A stretch of 64,000 bases of DNA from an uncultured Rhodopila sp. (lineage in GTDB: Bacteria > Pseudomonadota > Alphaproteobacteria > Acetobacterales > Acetobacteraceae). Under the pieces are notes generated by a model. It searched no databases, was not told where the DNA came from, and saw only the letters and a program-made list of their open reading frames with translations. This document shows, piece after piece, positions 35,461-45,146 of this stretch. Position 1 is the stretch's first letter, and the number at the start of each line of letters is the position of its first letter. Position numbers and translations under genes: made by a program. The DNA lies in NCBI RefSeq assembly GCF_903915725.1, contig NZ_CAIWTY010000034.1, forward strand, positions 29,992 to 93,991. Direction: 5' to 3'.

Positions 35461-35639
35461 GCCGCGCCTACACCCGAAATTCAAATAATAACTACAATAT
35501 TACGATGTCCCGGTGCGTAAATTGGTCGTGACAACCATACAATCTACAGCTTCGCGACTGCTCCACACCGGCATGTCCTGCTAGGAGCAAGACATCAACT
35601 CCGGCCACAAGGCCGGGAAAAACCGGGGAGCTTGCCTGA

Positions 35640-35930
35640 ATGCTGGGATTTTTCTGGGCCTTGATCATCGGTTTCATTGTCGGAGCCATCGCCAAGTTTA
35701 TCATGCCGGGCCGGGATCCGGGCGGTTTCATCATCACCATCCTGCTGGGCATCTGCGGCTCCGAGCTGGCGACGTTCCTTGGCCGCGCCGTCGGCTGGTA
35801 CCGTGGCGACCAGACCGCGCGGTTCGTCGGCTCGGTCGTCGGGGCGGTCATCATCCTGGCCATCTACCGGGTCTATGTCGGCCGCCGCGGTTCGGTCGCC
35901 GGACCGGGCGGCGGACCCCGGTTCGGCTGA
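35640..35930 (+). CDS. GlsB/YeaQ/YmgE-family stress response membrane protein
   Basis: 96 aa with three transmembrane helices and the family pattern LIIGFIVGAIAKFIMPG and ILLGICGSELATFLGRA. Formerly called transglycosylase-associated protein; role in envelope or acid stress is inferred in enterobacteria. A YidB-like gene follows by 37 bases, forming a small stress-type cluster. Confidence 0.88.
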   Translation: MLGFFWALIIGFIVGAIAKFIMPGRDPGGFIITILLGICGSELATFLGRAVGWYRGDQTARFVGSVVGAVIILAIYRVYVGRRGSVAGPGGGPRFG

Positions 35931-35966
35931 CGTCATCGCATCAACCAACTTCGGAGACACACGATC

Positions 35967-36413
35967 ATGAGCGGATTCGTCGGTCAGATACTGCAAGGCG
36001 TTCTTGGCGGCGGCGGACAGGCGCAGTCCTCATCCATTTTGAACGGCGTCCTTCAGCAGGTGCTGGCGGTGAAGGACGGTGACAAGGAAGGCGTCGCCGC
36101 GATCATCCAGAAGTTCCAGAACGCCGGCCTCGGCACCTATGTGCAATCCTGGGTGGGCACCGGGACGAACCAGCCCATAACGGTGGATCAGGTCGGCTCG
36201 GTCTTCTCGCACCAGCAGCTTCAGGGCTGGGCGCAACAGGCCGGCACCACGCCGGAGGCCATCCGCGACGTGCTCGCCCAGGCGATCCCGCATGTCGTCG
36301 ATCACCTGACCCCGGGTGGCCAGGTGCCGGCGCAGACGCCGCCGCAGATGGTCGACCTCGCCGGCATTCTCGGCAAGCTGATGGGCGGCGCGGGACCTTC
36401 GCGCACAGCCTGA
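35967..36413 (+). CDS. YidB family protein (DUF937)
   Basis: 148 aa. Gly/Gln-rich start (QGVLGGGGQAQSS) and the DUF937 core IIQKFQNAGLGTYVQSWVGTGTNQPIT then VFSHQQLQGWAQQAG. Cytoplasmic protein of unknown biochemical role, often near stress genes. Encoded in tandem with the GlsB-like gene and a SnoaL-like gene. Confidence 0.9.
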   Translation: MSGFVGQILQGVLGGGGQAQSSSILNGVLQQVLAVKDGDKEGVAAIIQKFQNAGLGTYVQSWVGTGTNQPITVDQVGSVFSHQQLQGWAQQAGTTPEAIRDVLAQAIPHVVDHLTPGGQVPAQTPPQMVDLAGILGKLMGGAGPSRTA

Positions 36414-36440
36414 CGCTTCGGACCACACGGAGGGCGACGG

Positions 36441-36977
36441 ATGGCGGACCATGATCTCGTGGCGCTGTGGGAAACGCATTGCCGCTACGAGTTCGAGACC
36501 CGGGACGTCGACGCCACCATGGCGACGATGGTGGACCAGCCTTATGTCAATCACATCCCGACCATGACCGGCGGGGTCGGGCAGCACGATCTGCGGCACT
36601 TCTACGCGAACCACTTCATCGGCGTGAACCCGCCCGACTTCACCCTCGACCCCGTCAGCCGGACGGTTGGAGCCGATCGGCTGGTGGATGAGTTTGTGGC
36701 GCGGTTCACGCACACGACGGAAATCGACTGGATGCTGCCGGGGGTCGCGCCGACGGGCCGGGCCGTCAGCGTGCCGATGGTCGCCATCGTGCAGTTCCAG
36801 GGCGACAAGCTGGTGCACGAGCACATCTACTGGGACCAGGCTTCGGTCCTGGTGCAAATAGGCCTGCTCGACCCGGCCGGACTGCCGGTTGTGGGCGGCG
36901 ACGAGGCACGGAAGGTCGTGGACAGGAACCTGCCGAGCAACGCTCTGATGGGGGCGCTCTGGAAGGGGAAAGGCTAA
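36441..36977 (+). CDS. SnoaL-like (NTF2-fold) protein
   Basis: 178 aa. An NTF2-like cone fold is suggested by the start WETHCRYEFETRDVDATMATMVDQPYVNHIP, a central HFYANHFIG and a C-terminal QGDKLVHEHIYWDQASVL. Members are polyketide cyclases, isomerases or ligand-binding proteins; the His and Asp residues would allow catalysis, but no substrate is evident. Starts 28 bases after the YidB-like gene. Confidence 0.8.
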   Translation: MADHDLVALWETHCRYEFETRDVDATMATMVDQPYVNHIPTMTGGVGQHDLRHFYANHFIGVNPPDFTLDPVSRTVGADRLVDEFVARFTHTTEIDWMLPGVAPTGRAVSVPMVAIVQFQGDKLVHEHIYWDQASVLVQIGLLDPAGLPVVGGDEARKVVDRNLPSNALMGALWKGKG

Positions 36978-37111
36978 CGGCAGCCTGCCCGGACACAGCC
37001 GATTACGCCGATCCGGCCGCCGCTTATTGCTGACCGTTTGATGAAGGAGGTTGCCTTGCCCCCTGGTGCAATGCAACATCCCTTTCCATTCCCAACTCCC
37101 CGAGTAAAAGT

Positions 37112-40100
37112 ATGCCGCTGCACGTCGCTCTGACGCATAAGACCTCGTACCATTACGACCGGCTGGTCTCGCTCGGTCCACAGACCATACGGCTGCGTCC
37201 AGCGCCGCAGGCCAGGACGGCGATCCTGTCCTATGACCTGACGATCGAGCCGGAGCCGCACTTCATCAACTGGATGCAGGACCCGCAGGGCAACCACCTC
37301 GCCCGCGTCGTCTTCCCGGAGAAAGTGAACCGGTTCGAGGTGACCGTGGACCTCGTCGCCGACATGGTGACGATCAACCCGTTCGACTTCTTCCTGGAAC
37401 CCGAGGCGGAAAATTACCCGTTCGGCTACGACCCGGTGCTGGACCAGGAGCTTGCGCCGTTCCGCATCGCCGAACCCGCCGGTCCGCATTTGACCGCGCT
37501 GCTGGCGGCTATCCCGCGCGAGGAAAAGCGCACGGTCGATAAGCTGGTCGAGTTGAACACACTGGTCCAGCACGCCGTCGCCTATATCGTTCGCCTCGAA
37601 CCGGGGGTGTATACGCCGGAGGAAACCCTCGACCTCGGCAAAGGGTCCTGCCGCGATTCCGCGTGGCTGCTGGTGCAGGTGCTGCGCCACCTCGGCATGG
37701 CCGCCCGCTTCGTCTCCGGCTACCTGATCCAGCTCGTCGCCGACGTGAAGCCGCTGGAGGGGCCCGAGGGTCCGACGGCCGACTTCACCGACCTGCACGC
37801 CTGGGCCGAAGTCTACCTCCCGGGCGCCGGATGGGTCGGCCTTGACGCCACCTCCGGCCTGTTCTGCGGCGAGGGCCATATCCCGCTCGCCGCCAGCCCG
37901 GACCCGATCTCCGCCGCGCCGATAACCGGGCTGGTGGAGAAGGCCGAGGTCACTTTCGGCTTCGAAATGTCGATCAAGCGCATCAAGGAGACGCCGCGCA
38001 CCACGAAGCCGTATACCGAGGCGCAATGGCAGGCGATCCTGGCGCAGGGCGCCGCTGTCGATCGCGCTCTGACCCGCAGCGACGTGCGCCTGACCATGGG
38101 CGGCGAGCCGACATTCATCGCCGCCAACGACATGGACGCGCCGGAGTGGAACACCGACGCGCTCGGGCCGACGAAGCGGGCCTATGCCGGGCGGCTGATC
38201 CGCCGGCTGATGGACCGCTGGGCGCCGGGTGCGGCGTTGTCGCACGCCATGGGCAAGCACTACCCCGGCGAGCAATTGCCGCGCTGGGCGCTGCACACCT
38301 ACTGGCGCAAGGACGGCGAGCCGATTTGGACCAATCCGCTGCTGCTCGCTTCGGATGACGACCAGGATAGCGCGACCGCGGACGACGTGGCCGAGTTCGC
38401 CGCCAGCCTGGCGGAGCGGCTGCAGGTCGATCCCTCACTGGTCATTCCGGCCTACGAGGACATCTACTACTACCTCTGGAAAGAGCGGCAATTGCCCGGC
38501 AACGTGGTGGCCGAGGACTCCAAGCTGAAGGATCCGCTCGAACGCGCCCGCATGGTGCGGGTCTTCCAGCAGGGACTCGCGAGTGTCGCCGGCAGCGTGC
38601 TGCCGCTGCGCCGGGTTATCGATGGCGGCCTGCGGCGCTGGCAGTCGGGGAAATGGTTCTTCCGTTCCGGCGAGATGTTCCTGATCCCGGGCGACAGCCC
38701 TGTCGGGTTCCGCTTGCCGCTGGACAGCCTGCCCTGGGCCGATCCGGCGACGATCGACTTCGAAAGTCCGCCCGATCCGTTCGCGCCGGAATCGCCGTTG
38801 CCGCGGCGGCAGATGCTGCAGAACCGGCGGCTGACGCCCGGCGGCGGGATCGAAAACTTCCGTCCCGTCCGGCAGGAGCTTCCGGTCGTCGGCCAGGGCG
38901 ATCCCAATGTCGTCCGCACCGCTTTGGCGGTGGAATCGCGGGAGGGCAAGCTGCATGTCTTCCTGCCGCCGCTGTATGCGGCTGAGGACTGGCTGGCACT
39001 GGCTGCCGCGATCGAGGAAACCGCCGCCGAGCTTGGCCGCAAGGTGGTGCTGGAAGGCTACCAGCCGCCCGAAGACGATCGCATCCTGAGCTTCTCGGTC
39101 ACGCCTGATCCGGGGGTGATCGAGGTCAACGTTCACCCGTCCGACAACTGGGCCGATCAGGTGCGGCTGACGGAAGAGCTGTATGAGGAGGCGCGGCAGG
39201 TCGGGTTGGCGACGGAAAAGTTCAACCTCGACGGCCGCCATGTCGGCACCGGCGGCGGCAACCATGTGGTGATGGGCGCCGCTCGGGCCGAGGATTCGCC
39301 GTTCCTGAGGCGCCCCGACCTGCTGAAGTCGGTCGTCGGCTTCTGGCACAACCACCCCAGCCTTTCGTATCTGTTCAGCGGCCAGTTCATCGGGCCGACG
39401 AGCCAGCATCCGCGGCTGGATGAGGCGCGACAGGACAGTCTGGCGGAGCTGGAGATCGCGTTCTCCCACGTCAAAGCCAAGCAACCCGTCGCGCCGTGGA
39501 TCACCGATCGCCTGTTCCGCAATATCCTGGCGGACATGACGGGCAACACGCATCGGACGGAATTCTGCATCGACAAGATGTATACTCCGGACAGCGCCTC
39601 CGGGCGGCGCGGGCTGGTGGAGTGCCGGGCGTTCGAGATGCCTCCCCATGCGCGCATGTCGGCGGCGCAGATCCTGCTGATGCGGTCCGCGGTGGCGGCG
39701 TTCTGGGAGCGGCCTTACGAGCGCCGGATGATCCAGTGGGGCACGCGGGTGCATGACGATTTCATGCTGCCGCATTTCGTCGAGCAGGATTTCCGCGAGG
39801 TGCTGGACGAACTGGGCAGCCTGGGCTTCGGGTTGGACCCGGAGTGGTTCGCGCCGCATCTGGCGTTCCGCTTCCCGCATGTCGGCACGGTGGATTTGCG
39901 CGGGCTGCAGCTTGAGATCAGGAACGCTCTGGAACCCTGGCACGTGCTGGGCGAGGAGCAGGTCTCCGGCGGCACCGCGCGGTATGTCGATAGCTCGGTG
40001 GAGCGGGTGCAGGCGAAGGTCTCCGGCTGGGTGAACGAGCGCTATGTGCTCGCCTGCAACGGTGCCGCGGTGCCGCTGAGTGCGACGGACCGCATTGGCG

Positions 40101-40411
40101 AGTACGTCGGCGGCGTGCGCTTCAAGGCGTGGAATCCGCCGAGTTCGCTGCATCCGACGATAAGGCCGCATGCGCCGCTGACGTTCGATGTGTTCGATTC
40201 CTGGAACGGGCGGAGCGTCGGCGGGCTGACCTACAACGTGTCGCACCCGGGGGGACGGAGCTACGAGACGTTCCCGGTGAACGCGAACGAGGCCGAGGCG
40301 CGGCGGCGGTCGCGGTTCTTCGCGTTCGGGCATACGCCCGGATCGATGCGGGAGCCGGTGGTGGAGCTGTCGCGGGAGCATCCTCGGACGCTGGATCTGC
40401 GGCGGGTTTAG
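37112..40411 (+). CDS. giant transglutaminase-like/DUF2126 protein
   Basis: 1099 aa. Residues 1-80 are the bacterial transglutaminase N-terminal domain. A transglutaminase core follows with catalytic Cys180 (KGSCRDSAW), His229 (DLHAWAEVY) and Asp245 (GLDATSG). The rest (about 320-1099) is DUF2126, with TMGGEPTFI, HYPGEQLPRW, RHVGTGGGNHVVMG and NVSHPGGRSYE. The DUF2126 half resembles ATP-grasp or amidoligase-related proteins, so a peptide ligation or cleavage role has been proposed; I treat function as unknown. The length matches the family. Confidence 0.9.
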   Translation: MPLHVALTHKTSYHYDRLVSLGPQTIRLRPAPQARTAILSYDLTIEPEPHFINWMQDPQGNHLARVVFPEKVNRFEVTVDLVADMVTINPFDFFLEPEAENYPFGYDPVLDQELAPFRIAEPAGPHLTALLAAIPREEKRTVDKLVELNTLVQHAVAYIVRLEPGVYTPEETLDLGKGSCRDSAWLLVQVLRHLGMAARFVSGYLIQLVADVKPLEGPEGPTADFTDLHAWAEVYLPGAGWVGLDATSGLFCGEGHIPLAASPDPISAAPITGLVEKAEVTFGFEMSIKRIKETPRTTKPYTEAQWQAILAQGAAVDRALTRSDVRLTMGGEPTFIAANDMDAPEWNTDALGPTKRAYAGRLIRRLMDRWAPGAALSHAMGKHYPGEQLPRWALHTYWRKDGEPIWTNPLLLASDDDQDSATADDVAEFAASLAERLQVDPSLVIPAYEDIYYYLWKERQLPGNVVAEDSKLKDPLERARMVRVFQQGLASVAGSVLPLRRVIDGGLRRWQSGKWFFRSGEMFLIPGDSPVGFRLPLDSLPWADPATIDFESPPDPFAPESPLPRRQMLQNRRLTPGGGIENFRPVRQELPVVGQGDPNVVRTALAVESREGKLHVFLPPLYAAEDWLALAAAIEETAAELGRKVVLEGYQPPEDDRILSFSVTPDPGVIEVNVHPSDNWADQVRLTEELYEEARQVGLATEKFNLDGRHVGTGGGNHVVMGAARAEDSPFLRRPDLLKSVVGFWHNHPSLSYLFSGQFIGPTSQHPRLDEARQDSLAELEIAFSHVKAKQPVAPWITDRLFRNILADMTGNTHRTEFCIDKMYTPDSASGRRGLVECRAFEMPPHARMSAAQILLMRSAVAAFWERPYERRMIQWGTRVHDDFMLPHFVEQDFREVLDELGSLGFGLDPEWFAPHLAFRFPHVGTVDLRGLQLEIRNALEPWHVLGEEQVSGGTARYVDSSVERVQAKVSGWVNERYVLACNGAAVPLSATDRIGEYVGGVRFKAWNPPSSLHPTIRPHAPLTFDVFDSWNGRSVGGLTYNVSHPGGRSYETFPVNANEAEARRRSRFFAFGHTPGSMREPVVELSREHPRTLDLRRV

Positions 40412-40426
40412 AGGGAATTGTCGTCA

Positions 40427-40450
40427 TGGCCCGGCTGGTTGGCCGGGCCA
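40427..40450. terminator. 9-bp hairpin between convergent genes
   Basis: TGGCCCGGC-TGGTTG-GCCGGGCCA, sixteen bases after the DUF2126 stop and before the end of the LysR gene. Likely a bidirectional transcript end or REP-type element; no T-run. Confidence 0.5.
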
Positions 40451-40496
40451 CCTCTTCCAGCGCGTGCGGCGCGCCCAACCGCCCTTGCTGCGAACC

Positions 40497-41402
40497 TCAA
40501 ACCTGCGAACCAATCCGCGCCAAAATCCCCCGCAGCCACGCCAGTCCCAGATCCCCCGCCTTCTGTCGCGACCAAAGCATCGACAGCCTCCAGGCGGGCA
40601 GCGTCACCGGGGCCTCGTAGACCGCCAGCGGCACGGCCCGGGCGAACATGTTGGCTGCTCGTGCCCCAATCGTCGCAAGCATTTCGCTGCTTGGCAGCAC
40701 CGACGGCACCACGAGCACATGCGGCACGGTCATCGCGATCCGGCGTTCCAACCCCAGTTTCGCCAGCGCGTCATCCACGGCGCCCACGGCATCGCCCCGC
40801 TCGGTGACCAGCAGATGCGGCAGTGCGGCGAACGCTTCCAGGGTCATCCCATCCCGCAAGCCCGGGTGGTCCTGCCGCGCGACGCAGACAAACGTCTCGT
40901 CGAACAGAGTCTGCAGGGCCAACCGCTTCGGCGGATTGGGATACACCCCCAGCGCCAGATCGAGCGCGTCGGAATCCAGCAGATCGACCGTCGCGTCCTT
41001 CTCCACGAAGCGGAACCGGAGATCGACCAACGGCGCCTCCGCCGCCAGGCACGCCGCCAGATGCGGCAGGATGACCATGGTGGCGTAGTCCCCACCGCTG
41101 ACATTGAACACCCGACGCGACGTTTCGGGGTTGAACGGCGATTGCGGCTCCAGCGCGGCGCGGAGCTGCGAGAGCGCGCGGGCGATCTGCGCCTCCAACT
41201 GCACCGCCCGCACCGTCGGCAGCATCACGCGCCCTGACCGAACGAACAGTTCGTCGTCGAACAGAGACCGTAGCCGGGCCAGCGCACTGCTCATTGCGGG
41301 CTGGCTGACACCCAGCCGGATCGCGGCGGCGGAGACGCTGCATTCCGCCATCAGGGCCTCGAAGGCTACCATCAGGTTGAGGTCGATCCGCTGCAAATCC
41401 AT
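40497..41402 (-). CDS. LysR-type transcriptional regulator
   Basis: 301 aa. N-terminal winged helix-turn-helix (MDLQRIDLNLMVAFEALMAECSVSAAA; then GVSQPAMSSALARLRSLFDDELFVR) and C-terminal effector-binding domain. It is divergent from the SDR/isochorismatase-like pair, the usual LysR arrangement, so it probably controls those genes and itself from the 41403-41514 gap. The ligand is unknown. Confidence 0.92.
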   Translation of the reverse strand: MDLQRIDLNLMVAFEALMAECSVSAAAIRLGVSQPAMSSALARLRSLFDDELFVRSGRVMLPTVRAVQLEAQIARALSQLRAALEPQSPFNPETSRRVFNVSGGDYATMVILPHLAACLAAEAPLVDLRFRFVEKDATVDLLDSDALDLALGVYPNPPKRLALQTLFDETFVCVARQDHPGLRDGMTLEAFAALPHLLVTERGDAVGAVDDALAKLGLERRIAMTVPHVLVVPSVLPSSEMLATIGARAANMFARAVPLAVYEAPVTLPAWRLSMLWSRQKAGDLGLAWLRGILARIGSQV

Positions 41403-41514
41403 CCAGGCAATATACGATATCAGCAGGGGCTATTGGAAATGTGCTGCCCCGGAGCCGATGTTTTCCGACGCGAAAGACCGGCCTCGACCGTTCACTACCG
41501 GGGAGCACAGTTCA

Positions 41515-42177
41515 ATGTTTGGCAGTTCGTTCGAAGGACAACGAATCGCCGTCATCGGCGGCACATCCGGCATCGGCGCGGCCATCGCGCACGGCGCCCT
41601 GGCGTCGGGTGCGGAGGTGATCGCGGCGGGCAGCGGGGACCTCGACATCGGATCGGAGACCTCGATCCGCGCGTATTTCGAGGCCCTCGGGCTGATCGAC
41701 CATCTGGTTGTCACGGCAGCCTTCGTGCGGCCCGGCCCGTTCCTGGCAGCCGGCGTGGCGGATGCGAGGCAGTCGATGGAGGGCAAGTTCTGGTCGCAAT
41801 ACCTGTGCGCGCGCCACGCCCGGGTCAGCCGCTCGATCCTGCTGGTCTCCGGCGCGTTCAGCCGGCGGCCGGTGAAGGGCATGGCGATTGTCGCGGCGGC
41901 CAACGGGGCGATCGAATCGCTCGGCCGGGCGCTGGCGGTGGAGTTGGCACCGGTACGGGTCAACGTCGTCTCGCCCGGGTTGATCCAGGGGACCGGCGCC
42001 TATGCCGGCATGGCGGATGCCGCGCGCGAGGGCATGTATGCGAGGGCGGCGGCACGGTTGCCCGCCGGGCTTGTCGGCGATGCGGACAGCGTGGCCGGAC
42101 CGGCGCTGGCCTTGCTGGCAAGTCCATATGCGACCGGCACCGTGCTCGACATCGACGGCGGCGGCGCACTGGCATGA
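41515..42177 (+). CDS. SDR-like protein lacking the catalytic Tyr and Lys
   Basis: 220 aa from ATG at 41515; the longer upstream ORF is a shadow of the LysR gene. Rossmann fold with cofactor motif GGTSGIGAA, LLVSG (Ser112) and the late SDR sequence ALAVELAPVRVNVVSPG. In normal SDRs the helix carries Y-x-x-x-K, but the aligned positions here are Val126 and Asn130 (VAAAN). So it probably binds NAD(P) without classic dehydrogenase chemistry, or belongs to a divergent subfamily. Forms an operon with the isochorismatase-like gene 33 bases downstream. Confidence 0.8.
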   Translation: MFGSSFEGQRIAVIGGTSGIGAAIAHGALASGAEVIAAGSGDLDIGSETSIRAYFEALGLIDHLVVTAAFVRPGPFLAAGVADARQSMEGKFWSQYLCARHARVSRSILLVSGAFSRRPVKGMAIVAAANGAIESLGRALAVELAPVRVNVVSPGLIQGTGAYAGMADAAREGMYARAAARLPAGLVGDADSVAGPALALLASPYATGTVLDIDGGGALA

Positions 42178-42209
42178 CGGCCGGTCTGCAGACAACGAAG
42201 GAGATTCCG

Positions 42210-42770
42210 ATGGAAATCCCGACACGAGAAAACAGTGCGGTCCTGTTCCTCGATCTGCAGGAGGAGATCGTCAAGAACAACCGCACCCTGCCGGCTGAGC
42301 GCTTGCGGCTGGCGAGCGGCGCGCTGGCGAAGCTGGCGGCGTTGCATAAGCTGCCCGTGTTCCTGTCCGCCGTGCCGCCGGGGGGCGCGTTCAGCGATGC
42401 GGTGCTGGCGCCGCTGGGCGATCCACAGCCTCGGTTGAGAACGCATACGACCGCCTTCGCCGATGCGGGGCTGGTGGAGGCGTTGCGGGCGAGCGGACGC
42501 CGGGTGCTGATCCTGTCCGGCGTGGCCAGCGAGATTGTCGTGCAGCGCACGGCGCTGGATGCGCTGGCGGCGGGGTTCGATGTGCATGTCGCCGTCGATG
42601 CCTGCGGCGGTGTCGATGCGCGAACCGAGGACGCTGCCTGGCGGCGTATCGGCGCGGCCAACGGCGTCATCACATCGGTGACCACGTTCGCCGCGGAACT
42701 CACCGGCGATTTCACGACGGAGATTGGCGGCGCCACGCTGGGGATCGTCTACGAGACGCTGGGCGGCTGA
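42210..42770 (+). CDS. isochorismatase-fold protein lacking the catalytic Cys
   Basis: 186 aa from ATG at 42210 with AAGGAG upstream. Isochorismatase-like fold with Asp15 (LFLDLQEE) and the GVASEIVVQRTALDALAAGF motif. In amidohydrolase members this reads G-V-x-T-x-x-C-V, so the Cys aligns with Val110, and the usual Lys aligns with Arg77. True isochorismatases (vinyl-ether hydrolases) also lack Cys, so a non-amidase reaction is possible. Encoded with the SDR-like gene under likely LysR control. Confidence 0.78.
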   Translation: MEIPTRENSAVLFLDLQEEIVKNNRTLPAERLRLASGALAKLAALHKLPVFLSAVPPGGAFSDAVLAPLGDPQPRLRTHTTAFADAGLVEALRASGRRVLILSGVASEIVVQRTALDALAAGFDVHVAVDACGGVDARTEDAAWRRIGAANGVITSVTTFAAELTGDFTTEIGGATLGIVYETLGG

Positions 42771-42773
42771 TCC

Positions 42774-43211
42774 ATGACCGGGTTTTCGGCCGCCCAGGCG
42801 ATCATCGCCGCGATGATCACGCCGGCCCTGCTGATCCTGGCGTCCGGGTCGCTGATCGCCACGGCGCTGGTGCGGCTGGCGCGCGTGGTCGATCGGGTGA
42901 GGAAACTGGCGGAAACCCGCGAGGCCCCGGCCGCCGGGGAGCTGCACCGGCATGAGCAGCGGGCGCTGCTGGCCGAACGGGCGGTGCGGCTGTATTTCTT
43001 CGCGGTGGTGTGCTTCGTGCTGGCCGGGTTTGCCATCGCGGCGGACCACGTCGCGCGTGATGGGCTGACCTGGCTGCCGGTGCTGATGACAACAGCCGGG
43101 ATGTGCCTGATCGTCGCGGGGAGCACGGCGATGCTGGCGGAGTGCGGGCTGGCGGCAACGCAAATCCGGGCCGAGCTCGCGGTCCTGACCAGTGCGGGCG
43201 TCTCCCGCTAA
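42774..43211 (+). CDS. DUF2721 family membrane protein
   Basis: 145 aa starting three bases after the previous stop. Three transmembrane helices (about 10-32, 72-95 and 103-125) with the family pattern ITPALLILASGSLIATALVRLARVVDRVRKL. Function unknown. It may be co-transcribed with the SDR/isochorismatase-like pair. Confidence 0.85.
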   Translation: MTGFSAAQAIIAAMITPALLILASGSLIATALVRLARVVDRVRKLAETREAPAAGELHRHEQRALLAERAVRLYFFAVVCFVLAGFAIAADHVARDGLTWLPVLMTTAGMCLIVAGSTAMLAECGLAATQIRAELAVLTSAGVSR

Positions 43212-43321
43212 AACGTGGCCGCGTTTACGTTTGATTAACCCGTTTGTCCTATGCCGCTCCCGTCCGGTCATCCGGCCGGGAGCATGGCCGCCGCGCGCGG
43301 CTTACGGCACCAGGAGCAGAC

Positions 43322-44995
43322 ATGTTCGGGTTAAGGCCAAACACACAGATTCAAGCGCTGGAAGCCGAATTATCGGCGATCAGCCGCTCGCAGGCGCTCA
43401 TCGAATTCTCGCTGGACGGCACCGTCGTCACGGCGAACGAGAACTTCCTGCGGACGATGGGATACACGCTCGGCGAAATAGCCGGCAAGCACCACTCCCT
43501 GTTCATGCCTCCGGCGGATCGCGAGACGCCCGAGTACAGGCAGTTCTGGGACAGGTTGCGCCGCGGCGAATTTCAGGCCGCCGCATTCAAGCGCATCGCC
43601 AAGGGCGGACGCGAGATCTGGTTGCAGGCCAGCTACAACCCGATCCTGGATGGCGAGGGCAGGCCGACAAAGGTGATCAAGATCGCCGCCGATATCACGC
43701 AGGCGCGGGTGGAGAGCGCCGATGCCGCCGGCCAGGTGCAGGCGATCCGCCGATCCCAGGCGGTGATCGAGTTCGGCCTCGACGGCAAGATCCTGACGGC
43801 CAACGAGAACTTCCTGCGTGCGATGGGCTACACCCTGGCCGAGATCGCCGGACAGCATCATTCGATGTTCGTCCCGCCGGCGGATCGCGACACCCCGGCA
43901 TACCGCGAGTTTTGGGCGGGGTTCAAGCGGGGCGAATATAGCGCGGCGGAGTTCAAGCGCATCGCCAAGGGCGGACGCGAGGTCTGGCTGCAGGCCAGCT
44001 ACAACCCGATCCTCGACCTCGACGGCGTGCCGTTCAAGGTGGTGAAGTTCGGCACCGACGTGACCGAAGCGCGCATGGAGAGCGCCAACGCCCAAGGGCA
44101 GATCCAGGCGATCCACCGCTCGCAGGCGGTGATCGAATTCAGCCTCGACGGCACGATCCTGACCGCGAACGAGAATTTCCTGCGCGCGACGGGCTACGCG
44201 CTGAATGAGATTGCCGGGCAGCGCCATGCCATGTTCGTCCCGGCCGCGGAACGGGACACCCCGGAGTATCGGGCGTTCTGGTCCGCGCTGGCCAAGGGCG
44301 AGTTCCGCGCCGGAGAGTTCAAACGTATCGGCAAAGGTGGCGGCGAGATATGGCTTCGCGCGACGTATAACGCAATCTTCGATCTGAACGGCAAGCCGTT
44401 CAAGGTCGTCAAGTTCGCCACCGAAGTGACGTCGCAGGTGGTCGCGCGGGTCCAGTTCAATGAGCTGATCGAGAGCGTTGCCGCCGCCGCGCACCAGCTC
44501 AGCAGCTCGATCACCGAGATCTCGTCGACCATGGTGCGATCGCAGGAGACCGCGACCAGTGCGGTGCAGCGCGTGGCGTCGGCCGATGAGTCCACGCAAA
44601 GGCTGAATGCGGCCGCTCAGGCGATGGGCCGGGTGGTCGATCTGATCAACAACATCGCCGGGCAGATCAACCTGCTGGCGCTGAATGCGACGATCGAATC
44701 CGCCCGCGCCGGCGAGGCGGGCCGCGGCTTCGCGGTGGTCGCCAACGAGGTGAAGACACTGGCCAACCAGGCGAGGGCTGCGACCGAGGAGATTGTCAAG
44801 GAGATCAATGGCATCCGCTCGATTTCCGGCGACGTTGTGGCGGCGCTTTCGGGCATCAGGCAGTCGATCGACGCGGTCAGCGAGTTCGTGACATCGACGA
44901 CTGCGGCGGTTGAGGAACAGAGCACGGTGACCGGGACGATTTCCGCGAACATGCAGACGGCGGCGGCGCGCGCCGGTCATTTGTGGGCGGCGTGA
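43322..44995 (+). CDS. triple-PAS soluble methyl-accepting chemotaxis protein
   Basis: 557 aa from ATG at 43322 (AGGAG upstream). Three PAS domains with a strict 122-residue period begin near residues 21, 143 and 265 (each SQAxIEFxLDG, then TANENFLR). The C-terminal signalling domain has the hairpin [35 protein letters not shown] split here only by quotation. No transmembrane helix is visible, so it is a cytoplasmic receptor. PAS domains of this type often bind haem or flavin and sense oxygen or redox. The last residues ([11 protein letters not shown]) depart from the usual end and may mark a small C-terminal change. Confidence 0.9.
   Translation: MFGLRPNTQIQALEAELSAISRSQALIEFSLDGTVVTANENFLRTMGYTLGEIAGKHHSLFMPPADRETPEYRQFWDRLRRGEFQAAAFKRIAKGGREIWLQASYNPILDGEGRPTKVIKIAADITQARVESADAAGQVQAIRRSQAVIEFGLDGKILTANENFLRAMGYTLAEIAGQHHSMFVPPADRDTPAYREFWAGFKRGEYSAAEFKRIAKGGREVWLQASYNPILDLDGVPFKVVKFGTDVTEARMESANAQGQIQAIHRSQAVIEFSLDGTILTANENFLRATGYALNEIAGQRHAMFVPAAERDTPEYRAFWSALAKGEFRAGEFKRIGKGGGEIWLRATYNAIFDLNGKPFKVVKFATEVTSQVVARVQFNELIESVAAAAHQLSSSITEISSTMVRSQETATSAVQRVASADESTQRLNAAAQAMGRVVDLINNIAGQINLLALNATIESARAGEAGRGFAVVANEVKTLANQARAATEEIVKEINGIRSISGDVVAALSGIRQSIDAVSEFVTSTTAAVEEQSTVTGTISANMQTAAARAGHLWAA
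43382..44479 (+). repeat. 3 x 366-bp direct repeat encoding the PAS domains
   Basis: Three consecutive blocks of 366 bp with high DNA identity (for example GCGAACGAGAA-TTCCTGCG and TTCAAGCGCATCGCCAAGGG recur). They encode the PAS copies of the chemotaxis receptor. Such close DNA similarity suggests recent duplication or ongoing gene conversion. Confidence 0.75.
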
Positions 44996-45146
44996 CCGGG
45001 GCGGGGGAGGCTGGGGGCGGTGTTTGGACCCGCATGGGTCCGGCGGCGCGCCCCGGGCGCCGGCAGCCGTCTTGAACGGGTAGATCGTGCATAGTAATTT
45101 AATGATCGGCCGGGGCCGGGTGCTTCGGCTTTGCAGGGATTATACG

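Noticed and set aside
38435..40381. 648-codon minus-strand ORF opposite the DUF2126 gene
   Set aside because: Antisense shadow in a high-GC gene.
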